The position numbers and the translations under genes are program-made. Below the pieces are notes generated by a model, which was given only the letters and a program-made list of their open reading frames with translations, ran no database searches and had not been told where the DNA came from. This document shows positions 15,922-22,801 of a stretch of DNA of 36,370 bases, one piece after another (position 1 is the first letter of the stretch; every line of letters starts with the position of its first letter). The stretch is from DASQHM01 sp035632095 (GTDB lineage: Bacteria; Pseudomonadota; Alphaproteobacteria; Ferrovibrionales; Ferrovibrionaceae): positions 1-36,370 of the forward strand of contig DASQHM010000019.1 in assembly GCA_035632095.1 (NCBI GenBank), in the 5' to 3' direction.

Positions 15922-16728
15922 ATGGCGGACATCAAGATCGGCATCGTCGGCGCGGCCGGCCGCATGGGCATCGCGCTCGCGCGCCAGATCGCGGCGACGT
16001 CGGGTTGCGTTCTCGTCGGCGGTACGGAGCGCGACGGCGCGGCGTCCTTGGGGCGCGACCTTGGCGAGGTCGCAGGCATCGGCCCCGTCGGCCGGAAGAT
16101 CACGAATGATCCCCTTGCCCTGTTCGCCGATGCGGATGTGGTGCTTGATTTCACCGCGCCCGCCGCAAGCGTGCGCCACGCCGAAATCGCAGCACAGGCA
16201 AAATGCGCGCTGGTGGTCGGCACCACGGGCCTCGAAGAAGCGCATCTGGCGGCGATCGGCCGCGCCGCGCGTCATACGGCGATCGTACAGAGCTACAACA
16301 TGTGCCTCGGCGTCAATTTGCTGAGCGCACTGACGCGCCAGTTGGCGAAAACCCTCGATCCGGATTTCGATATTGAGATCGTCGAGATGCATCACCGCCT
16401 GAAAGTGGACGCGCCATCGGGCACGGCGATCATGCTGGGCGAAGCGGCGGCCGCGGGCCGCGGCGTCAAACTGGCGGAGGTTTCCGATCGCGGGCGCGAC
16501 GGCATCACCGGCGCGCGCAAGCGCGGCCACATCGGCTTCGCGGCGCTTCGCGGCGGGAATGTGGTCGGCGACCATTCGGTGATCTTTGCCGCCGACAACG
16601 AACGCATCGAACTTGTCCACAAGGCGGCGGACCGCGCGATCTTCGCGCGCGGCGCGGTACGCGCGGCGCTTTGGACACGCGGCAAGCCGCCGGGCCTCTA
16701 TCACATGAATGACGTGCTGGGCCTTTAG
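15922..16728 (+). CDS. dapB: 4-hydroxy-tetrahydrodipicolinate reductase
   Basis: 268 residues from the ATG at 15922. DapB reduces HTPA to tetrahydrodipicolinate with NAD(P)H in the lysine/diaminopimelate pathway, supplying peptidoglycan. Visible features: the dinucleotide-binding GAAGRMG at 10-16, VVLDFTAPAASVRHAE near 73-88, VVGTTGL near 96-102 and the active-site stretch EMHHRLKVDAPSGTA at 155-169, with the catalytic H157/H158 and K161. The C-terminal HKAADRAIFARGAVRAALW...GLYHMNDVLGL is standard. It follows the palindromic repeat zone, so it probably has its own promoter. Its stop is 6 nt from the convergent DUF2244 stop. Confidence 0.97.
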   Translation: MADIKIGIVGAAGRMGIALARQIAATSGCVLVGGTERDGAASLGRDLGEVAGIGPVGRKITNDPLALFADADVVLDFTAPAASVRHAEIAAQAKCALVVGTTGLEEAHLAAIGRAARHTAIVQSYNMCLGVNLLSALTRQLAKTLDPDFDIEIVEMHHRLKVDAPSGTAIMLGEAAAAGRGVKLAEVSDRGRDGITGARKRGHIGFAALRGGNVVGDHSVIFAADNERIELVHKAADRAIFARGAVRAALWTRGKPPGLYHMNDVLGL

Positions 16729-16734
16729 CCCGGC

Positions 16735-17241
16735 CTAAGGCGCTGCCGGATCGAACTTTCCGCTGCGATGACGATGCAGCGCGTCCTGCAATGCCGCGGC
16801 AAATACGCTGCGCTCGTCCGGGCTTAGAAACCCGCCGACGGCAACATATTTCCCATGCGATCCAAGCACGACGGCGCCGGCTGGATCCGCCGCCGCGTTT
16901 GTGCCGACCCGCACCCAATACGGATTGAAGCTGAAACTCTGCACCGCGCCCGATGCATCGGTGCGGCGGATGAGCAGTTCCGTGTCGGAAAGGCGAACGG
17001 TTTCGCTTGCGCGCGCCGAGCGATAGCTGAGCTTGAACGCAATATAGACGAGCAACACGTCGAGACCCATGAAACCGCATATGGGCCAAGCGCCCAGCCA
17101 CCAGAACCCGATGCCTGCCGCGAAACTCACCGACGAGATGCCGATCATCAACAGCCCGAAGCCCAATCGTCCGAGCGAACGATGCGGCGTAAGCATGGCT
17201 TCGAAATGCAGCGTCGCGGCCTGGTCCGCCTCGTGTGCCAT
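16735..17241 (-). CDS. DUF2244 domain membrane protein
   Basis: 168 residues. Two hydrophobic segments (about 27-48 and 51-69: LGFGLLMIGISSVSFAAGIGFWWLGAWPICGFMGLDVLLVYIAF) form a hairpin in the membrane, followed by a soluble domain with SYRSARASETVRLSDTELLIRR and NPYWVRV and a C-terminal LSPDERSVFAAALQDAL. This matches DUF2244, which in alphaproteobacteria is commonly encoded next to nth, as here. The role is unknown. It is divergent from nth with 137 nt between the starts (17242-17378), in which I see no distinct operator. Confidence 0.88.
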   Translation of the reverse strand: MAHEADQAATLHFEAMLTPHRSLGRLGFGLLMIGISSVSFAAGIGFWWLGAWPICGFMGLDVLLVYIAFKLSYRSARASETVRLSDTELLIRRTDASGAVQSFSFNPYWVRVGTNAAADPAGAVVLGSHGKYVAVGGFLSPDERSVFAAALQDALHRHRSGKFDPAAP

Positions 17242-17378
17242 GCGCGAACGATAGATCGTCGCCGCGTCGACGGCAATGCAGGACGCGGTGTGTCAAGGCA
17301 GCCGCACTGGAAAAAAGATTCGCGGAACCTCAGTCCGAAGCTATTCCCTTCCCCGTTTCACAGGGCTACATTCGCGCG

Positions 17379-18236
17379 ATGAAAAAAACGGACATAGGCG
17401 AGCTCTTCCGGCGGCTCGCCAAAAAAAACCCGGCGCCGAAGAGCGAACTCAACTACGGATGCCCGTATACGCTCTTGGTTGCCGTTGTCCTCTCGGCGCA
17501 GGCAACCGATGCCGGCGTGAACAAGGCGACAAAGGAACTGTTCAAGGTGGCGGACACGCCGGGCAAGATGTTGGCGCTCGGCGAACAGCGCCTGCGCGAC
17601 TACGTCAAGACCATCGGCCTTTACAACAGCAAGGCCAAGAACATCATTCGCTTGAGCGAAATATTGGTGCGGCAGTACGACGGCAAGGTGCCCTGCAATC
17701 GCGAGGCGTTGGAAGCGCTGCCGGGCGTCGGCCGCAAGACCGCCAATGTCGTGCTCAACGTGGCGTTCGGCGAACCGACCATCGCGGTCGACACCCATGT
17801 GTTCCGCGTCGCCAACCGCACCGGCATCGCGCGCGGCAAGACGCCGCTGCAGGTCGAACTGAAACTGGAAAGCGCGGTGCCGGACGCCTATCGCCAGCAC
17901 GCACATCATTGGCTCATCCTGCACGGACGCTATGTTTGCAAGGCGCGCGTGCCCGATTGCAAGAATTGTGTGATTGCCGATCTTTGCGCATATAGCGGCA
18001 AGACGCTCGCGCCAGGCGCGTCGCGAGCGGCCGCGAAAAAAGCCAACATCAAGGTCAGTGCAAAATCCGGTTCCGGGGCCGGCGGCATGAAGAGGGCAAC
18101 GCTGGCGAGTGCCGGCCCGAAGAAACACGGTTTGACGAAAATTGCGTCAGGCAAGTCGGCGCCGCGGGCCAAGGCGCCGGCGCGCCTGGTCAGTTCAGCC
18201 CGAGCGTCAGCGGCCGGCGGTCGATCAGTCCGTTGA
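17379..18236 (+). CDS. nth: Endonuclease III with a long basic C-terminal tail
   Basis: 285 residues; typical Nth is about 211, so about 70 residues are extra. A bifunctional DNA glycosylase/AP lyase removing oxidised pyrimidines. The helix-hairpin-helix is LPGVGRKTANVVL with catalytic K120, followed by the catalytic D138 in VDTHVFRV. The [4Fe-4S] cluster ligands are C187, C194, C197 and C203 (C-x6-C-x2-C-x5-C). After CAYSGKTLAP the sequence becomes a low-complexity Lys/Ala/Ser-rich tail (KKANIKVSAKSGSGAGG...), which could add non-specific DNA binding. The ATG at 17379 is the first plausible start. The last 47 nt overlap the convergent lipoprotein gene. Confidence 0.95.
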   Translation: MKKTDIGELFRRLAKKNPAPKSELNYGCPYTLLVAVVLSAQATDAGVNKATKELFKVADTPGKMLALGEQRLRDYVKTIGLYNSKAKNIIRLSEILVRQYDGKVPCNREALEALPGVGRKTANVVLNVAFGEPTIAVDTHVFRVANRTGIARGKTPLQVELKLESAVPDAYRQHAHHWLILHGRYVCKARVPDCKNCVIADLCAYSGKTLAPGASRAAAKKANIKVSAKSGSGAGGMKRATLASAGPKKHGLTKIASGKSAPRAKAPARLVSSARASAAGGRSVR

Positions 18237-18753
18237 GGCACTCTTGCGCCGGCACTCGGTGGCCGTCGCCGCGCGCCAAGGCTTCCGCATAGGTGACGCG
18301 CCATTCGCGACGATCCGCGTGCGGTTCCGTGCTGGCCTGCCTGGCCGCCGTGTCGCGCGCGGGATCCTGGTAGAGAAACACGAACAGCACGCACGACGAA
18401 CCTTGGTACTGCCAAACTTCGGCCGACGGTTCGTGGCGTTGCAGGCCCGGCACGCCCAGAACCTGCGTCACTTCGCTAGCGGTGAGGCCGGCGAGTTGCG
18501 GCGGTGCGACGCGGGAGCGCGGCGGCATGGCGAGCGTCGTGTGCGCGGCGCCCAGAACCTCATCATCGGCTGATGATGCTGTAACGCTGTCCGCCTTGCC
18601 CGGCGCAGTCGCGGTTTGTGTGGATTCCGATGTGGGCGCCGACATGCACGACGCCAAAGAAACCGCAAGCGCGGTGCCGGCTAAGATATGCGCAATACTC
18701 CGCCGGGAAATTCCCAGCGCCAAGCGCCGCATGCAACTGCGTTCGTCGCCCAT
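18190..18753 (-). CDS. Putative outer-membrane lipoprotein, BamE/SmpA-like
   Basis: 187 residues from the ATG at 18753; an alternative ATG at 18732 gives a more typical 29-residue signal (MRRLALGISRRSIAHILAGTALAVSLASC). The lipobox LASC precedes the acylated Cys. A Ser/Thr-rich linker then leads to LAGLTASEVTQVLGVPGLQRHEPSAEVWQYQGSSCVLFVFLY. The small-helix L-G-x-P pattern followed by W-Q-Y-x-x-x-x-C-x-L resembles the BamE/SmpA fold seen in many alphaproteobacterial lipoproteins. Two Cys (in GSSC and QEC) may form a disulfide. An upstream extension to 18951 is rejected because it overlaps the bactofilin gene. It lies downstream of the bactofilin on the same strand (101-nt gap). The function is inferred only as envelope-related. 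Confidence 0.75.
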   Translation of the reverse strand: MGDERSCMRRLALGISRRSIAHILAGTALAVSLASCMSAPTSESTQTATAPGKADSVTASSADDEVLGAAHTTLAMPPRSRVAPPQLAGLTASEVTQVLGVPGLQRHEPSAEVWQYQGSSCVLFVFLYQDPARDTAARQASTEPHADRREWRVTYAEALARGDGHRVPAQECLNGLIDRRPLTLGLN

Positions 18754-18854
18754 CCTCTCGCGCGATCGGCCCCCCGGTCGATCGCTCCCTTCTGCCGGAG
18801 CCGCCGTTTGCGGCTCCGCCTCAACCTTCGCTGACTGACGCGAGACCGTCGCGG

Positions 18855-19499
18855 TTATTCGCCCGCGAGCAATCCCGTGGCAACGCGCGGCTGCAAACCG
18901 ATACGCTCGGCGCCGGTCGACTCGATCTGGCCGGTGATTTGACCACCGCACTCGATCTCGAGCTGGCCATAGCGGATATCGCCGGCGACCTTTCCGGCCG
19001 AGCGGATCAGCAGCCGCCCCCGTACCGTGAGTTTACCCTCAAAGCGCCCCCGGATGTCAGCTTCTTGCACTTCGGCGGCGCCCTTGACCAGGCCCGACTC
19101 GGCAATCTCGATCGTCTGGCAGTCGCTCAAAGCCGCCTCGACCTTGCCCTCGACGACCAGCCGGTCGCAGGACGTGATCTCGCCCTGGAGGCTGATTTCG
19201 CGCCCGACGATGAGCGTCTTCGGGCTGGGTGCGTCCATGCGGGCGGGCGAGGTCGAGACCGGCCGGGGCGAGCCGGGAATATCGGCCGTACGGCGAGAAA
19301 TGTCGGGCCGATAAGGGGTTGGCATAGAGCTGTCGGTGCTGGACATGCTGGTTCCCTGAGGGGTCGTCATTCGGAGGGCGGGCTTAAGCGCGGTCGGCTG
19401 TAAAGCCGCCGGCATGGGCGGGATATCGTCTTCGACCGGCGGCGAATTGATCACTGCGGGTCGATCTTGATCGGAGCTTGTCTTTTTGCGGCCAAACAT
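18855..19499 (-). CDS. Bactofilin (polymer-forming cytoskeletal protein)
   Basis: 214 residues. A disordered, Pro/Ser/Thr-rich N-terminal third (to about residue 92) precedes the bactofilin (DUF583) domain: TLIVGREISLQGEITSCDRLVVEGKVEAALSDCQTIEIAESGLVKGAAEVQEADIRGRFEGKLTVRGRLLIRSAGKVAGDIRYGQLEIECGGQITG. The six-residue hydrophobic/Gly periodicity is that of the right-handed beta-helix that self-assembles into filaments without nucleotide. A short tail follows. Bactofilins scaffold cell-wall enzymes and shape cells. Here no M23 peptidase partner is adjacent; the neighbouring lipoprotein is the only envelope gene beside it. Confidence 0.93.
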   Translation of the reverse strand: MFGRKKTSSDQDRPAVINSPPVEDDIPPMPAALQPTALKPALRMTTPQGTSMSSTDSSMPTPYRPDISRRTADIPGSPRPVSTSPARMDAPSPKTLIVGREISLQGEITSCDRLVVEGKVEAALSDCQTIEIAESGLVKGAAEVQEADIRGRFEGKLTVRGRLLIRSAGKVAGDIRYGQLEIECGGQITGQIESTGAERIGLQPRVATGLLAGE

Positions 19500-19537
19500 T
19501 TGGTCTTTCCTTATCCAGATGTTGGCAAAATAAAGCG

Positions 19538-20239
19538 TTATTCTTTACTTTTCAGAACAACTGTCAATACTTTGCCATCAAGTCCTTGGAAAATATGAAC
19601 CATTGCTGCCGTCGCGATGATCGGCACAAGCAAGTTGACCACAGGCAGGGTTAACACAAAGCTAACAATAACGCCTGCAACGAAAATTTGCCCCCGAATC
19701 GATTTCCTCAGGTTGCGCGCCTGGCGCGGGGGCACGTGGCGCATGGCCACCAGCTCGAAATATTCGCGTCCCAAGATGTATCCGTTGATTGAATAGAAAA
19801 GCACGGCAGCCAAGGGCGGAAACCAAATCAGCAAAATGTAGAACGGCAGAGCCACCAAATTGACGATGACAATGACGAGGAAAAACCTCAGCGAGTAGTA
19901 GATCGCCGGGCCGATCGGGAGGCTTTTGCCTTGCGGCACGCCAGGGTAATACCGCCGCTCCACCGCATCGGCGATGTCGTCGACGAAGAGCCCGACGAAC
20001 AGACTGGCGACGGTGGGAAAGACGTAAGCCAACGCCAGTGCCACGCCGAAGCTCGCCAGAATGTCGATGATCGAGTCGATGTAGGGAAAATCCACGTGCG
20101 GGATCTGCTTCAGCCCGTACGCAAGACCCATGCCCGTGACGATGTAGGTGAGCAGCGTCAATCCGGCGCTTTGATACAGCACGCGGCGGAAGGCTGGGTC
20201 GGTGAATTGCTCGACGGCGCGAGAAAACGCGTTGAACAT
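19538..20239 (-). CDS. EI24/CysZ-like integral membrane protein
   Basis: 233 residues from the ATG at 20239, which shares its A with the TGA of the upstream amidase (TGATG), so translation is coupled; the longer upstream reading would lie inside the amidase gene. Hydrophobic segments at about 25-42, 60-85, 110-150 and 200-225, with the central YYSLRFFLVIVIVNLVALPFYILLIWFPPLAAVLFYSINGYILGREYFELVAMRH, match the EI24 domain shared with the sulfate permease CysZ (the G-Y-x-L-G-R-E-Y-F-E motif). Whether this homologue moves sulfate is not known. The 3' half and the following 38 nt are much more A/T-rich than the surroundings. Confidence 0.83.
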   Translation of the reverse strand: MFNAFSRAVEQFTDPAFRRVLYQSAGLTLLTYIVTGMGLAYGLKQIPHVDFPYIDSIIDILASFGVALALAYVFPTVASLFVGLFVDDIADAVERRYYPGVPQGKSLPIGPAIYYSLRFFLVIVIVNLVALPFYILLIWFPPLAAVLFYSINGYILGREYFELVAMRHVPPRQARNLRKSIRGQIFVAGVIVSFVLTLPVVNLLVPIIATAAMVHIFQGLDGKVLTVVLKSKE

Positions 20240-21657
20240 CAGCCCCCGCGCGGATCGATCGGCACGCGCTTGTGCAGGCCGTGCAGCGATTCGAATAGCT
20301 TCGCCGCCGCCAGCAGGCGCGCTTCGCCGCGCGGCGGCCCGACGATCTGCAAGCCGACCGGCAGTTCGTCCCTTGTGAAACCGCAAGGCACGGAAATTGC
20401 CGGGCACGCGGTCAAGGTGACGGCGAAGGTCGCGATGATCCAGCTCACGTAGGTCGGGAACGCATGGCCGTCGAGTTCGGCGAGATAGCGCAACTTGTGA
20501 CTGAACGGCGGCGCGACCGCGGCCGGGCAGAGCAGCAGGTCGTAGCGCTCGAAAAACGCCGCCGTCCGGTGATAGAGCGCGCCGCGCGCCCGTTCGGCGC
20601 GGCCGATGTCGGCCGGCGTGAGTTTCAGGCCCTGCTCGATATTCCAGACGACTTCAGGCTTGAGCTGGTCGCGATGCTGTGCCAGCAGGGACGCGCGGCC
20701 GTTGGCGAAGCCCATGGCGCGCAGCACCTGGAACGTGTCCTCGGCATCGCCGAAATCGATGCAATCCTCGACTACCTCGGCGCCGAGATCGGCAAAGGAG
20801 TGGGCCGCCCGCCCGCAAATCTCGCGCACCTCGCGCGCCACCGGCATCAACCGGAGGTCCGGGCTCCAAGCGACCCGTTTGGGGGCGACCGGCTTATCCA
20901 CCGCCGCGACAAAGGGAACCCCCGGCGCTGGCTGCGAAAGCGGATCCAGCGCATGGCGCCCCGACATGGCGTCGAGGAACAACGCCGTGTCGCCCACCTC
21001 GCGGCCCATGGGCCCTTGCACGCCCATGGTCTGGAACGGCAAGGCCGCGGGACCGTTGGCGACCCGGCCCGGCGAAGGCCGCAGGCCGACCACCGAACAG
21101 AAACTCGCTGGCGTGCGGAGCGAGCCGCCGAGATCGCTGCCGTGAGCCAGCCAGACTTGCCCGGCGGCCAAGGCGGCTGCCGCGCCGCCTGACGAGCCCG
21201 CGCAGGTCATGGCCGTGTTCCAGGGATTGGCGGTGGTGCCGAAGACATCGTTGAACGTCTGCGCCCCGGCCCCGAATTCCGGCGTGTTCGACTTGGCGAT
21301 CACCAGGCCGCCCATGGCCTCCAGCTTTTCCACCAGGATGTCCGAGCGGGCGGAGACGTTGTCGGCATAGACGGTCGACCCGTGGGTCGTGCGCACACCT
21401 GCGACCTCGGTCAGGTCCTTGATGGCGATGGGCAAGCCGTGGAGGTAGCCGGGCGGCGGATCGGCCGGGCGACTCCGCATCAGCCGCCGCGCGTGGTCGC
21501 GCGCCCGGTCATAGCAGCGGGTCGGCAGCGCGTTGACGGCGCCGTCGGTCTCGGCGATGCGTGCCGCCGCGATGTCGATCAACTCGAGCGGCGATATTTC
21601 GCCCTTGGCGAGCAGGCCGACCACCTCGCGGGCGTTTTTGCGTATCAGTTCGTGCAT
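20239..21657 (-). CDS. Amidase signature (AS) family enzyme
   Basis: 472 residues. It hydrolyses an amide bond through the Ser-cisSer-Lys triad, all visible: K80 in LPIAIKDL, S155 in CAGSSGG and S179 in SDLGGSLR. The spacing K80-S155-S179 (75 and 24 residues) equals that of the characterised family members. It is not GatA by context, since gatB and gatC are absent. The substrate is unknown. Its 3' end overlaps the EI24-like gene by one base. It is divergent from adenosine kinase across 145 nt holding an inverted repeat. Confidence 0.92.
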   Translation of the reverse strand: MHELIRKNAREVVGLLAKGEISPLELIDIAAARIAETDGAVNALPTRCYDRARDHARRLMRSRPADPPPGYLHGLPIAIKDLTEVAGVRTTHGSTVYADNVSARSDILVEKLEAMGGLVIAKSNTPEFGAGAQTFNDVFGTTANPWNTAMTCAGSSGGAAAALAAGQVWLAHGSDLGGSLRTPASFCSVVGLRPSPGRVANGPAALPFQTMGVQGPMGREVGDTALFLDAMSGRHALDPLSQPAPGVPFVAAVDKPVAPKRVAWSPDLRLMPVAREVREICGRAAHSFADLGAEVVEDCIDFGDAEDTFQVLRAMGFANGRASLLAQHRDQLKPEVVWNIEQGLKLTPADIGRAERARGALYHRTAAFFERYDLLLCPAAVAPPFSHKLRYLAELDGHAFPTYVSWIIATFAVTLTACPAISVPCGFTRDELPVGLQIVGPPRGEARLLAAAKLFESLHGLHKRVPIDPRGG

Positions 21658-21744
21658 GGAACAAGACTGGCCGAGGCGGAGTCATTTGTACAGCGAAGGC
21701 AAACCGTGCGGCGTGTTCCCGCGTATACGGGGTGCCGTTCGTTT

Positions 21745-21779
21745 CCCGCGGCAGCGTGCGCCGACTATACTGCCGCGGG
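21745..21779. promoter_or_regulatory. Perfect 10-bp inverted repeat upstream of the adenosine kinase/cyclase operon
   Basis: CCCGCGGCAG (21745-21754) and CTGCCGCGGG (21770-21779) are exact reverse complements around a 15-nt centre that contains TATACT (21766-21771), a possible -10 element. It lies 23 nt before the adenosine kinase ATG in the divergent gap. It may be an operator that covers the promoter or a 5'-UTR hairpin. Confidence 0.6.
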
Positions 21780-21802
21780 CATGTCTTTCGAGGGCAAGAC
21801 GA

Positions 21803-22795
21803 ATGACGGAAACGCGGCTACACGTGCTTGGTATCGGCAACGCCATTGTCGATGTGCTGTCCCAGGTGAAGGACGATTTTCTGGTGCAGCAAAACTTGAA
21901 AAAAGGCGCGATGACCCTGGTCGATGCCTCGCGGGCCGACGAGCTCTACCGCGCCATGCCGCCCGCCGTCGAATGCTCGGGCGGCTCGGCCGCGAACACC
22001 ATCGCCGGCATCGCGTCGCTCGGCGGCAGGGCGGGCTACGTCGGCAAGGTGCGCGACGATCAGCTCGGCCAGGTTTTCGCCCACGACATCCGCTCGCTCG
22101 GCGTCGAGTTCGCCAGCGCGCCGGCATCCCGCGGCCCGTCCACGGCGCGATGCCTGATCATGGTCACGCCCGACGCGCAGCGCACCATGCAAACCTATCT
22201 CGGCGCTTGCGTCGAGCTGACGGCTCACGACATCGACGAGAAGCAGGTGGCGGCGGCGGAAATCACCTACCTCGAGGGTTATCTCTGGGATCCGCCGCAA
22301 GCCAAGGAGGCGTTCCGCCGCGCCATTCGCGTCGCCCATGACGCGGGCCGGCGCGTGGCGCTGTCGCTGTCGGATGCTTTCTGCGTCGACCGCTACCGGA
22401 GCGACTTCCTGCATCTGGTCCGCGACGACGTGGACATCCTGTTCGCCAACGAGCAGGAGATAACCGCGCTCTACCAGGTGAAGGATTTCGATGCGGCGCT
22501 CCAGCACGTGCGCGAGCTCGACCTGATCTGCGCGTTAACCCGGTCGGCCAAGGGCTCCGTGATCGTCGCCGGCAAGGAAATCCACGTGATCGATGCGGAA
22601 CCGGTGGCGCGGGTCATGGACACCACCGGCGCCGGCGATCTCTATGCGGCGGGCTTTCTCTGGGGTCTGACCGATGGACAGGACCTCAGAACTTGCGGGC
22701 GGGTGGCCGGCCTTTGCGCCGCCGAGATCATCAGCCACCTGGGCGCCAGGCCGCAAACCTCGCTCGCCGATCTGGTCCGCCAAACCCTCGGATGA
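21803..22795 (+). CDS. Adenosine kinase (PfkB/ribokinase family)
   Basis: 330 residues from the ATG at 21803, with GAGGG at 21790-21794. The fold is PfkB: VECSGGSAANTIAGIASLGGRAGYVGKVRDDQLG near 52-85, YLEGYLWDPP near 154-163, ILFANEQEITAL near 212-223, and the signature DTTGAGDLYAAGFLWGLT near 272-289, whose GAGD Asp is the catalytic base. The N-terminal LHVLGIGNAIVDVL is typical of bacterial adenosine kinases of alphaproteobacteria. The enzyme converts adenosine and ATP to AMP and ADP. The cyclase follows after 6 nt, so the two are one transcript, placing AMP salvage next to cAMP synthesis. Another PfkB sugar substrate is possible but less likely. Confidence 0.88.
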   Translation: MTETRLHVLGIGNAIVDVLSQVKDDFLVQQNLKKGAMTLVDASRADELYRAMPPAVECSGGSAANTIAGIASLGGRAGYVGKVRDDQLGQVFAHDIRSLGVEFASAPASRGPSTARCLIMVTPDAQRTMQTYLGACVELTAHDIDEKQVAAAEITYLEGYLWDPPQAKEAFRRAIRVAHDAGRRVALSLSDAFCVDRYRSDFLHLVRDDVDILFANEQEITALYQVKDFDAALQHVRELDLICALTRSAKGSVIVAGKEIHVIDAEPVARVMDTTGAGDLYAAGFLWGLTDGQDLRTCGRVAGLCAAEIISHLGARPQTSLADLVRQTLG

Positions 22796-22801
22796 CCTGA
22801 C

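Noticed and set aside
18754..18951. Upstream extension of the lipoprotein gene
   Set aside because: It would overlap the bactofilin coding sequence by about 97 nt and bury the lipoprotein signal peptide in the middle of the protein.
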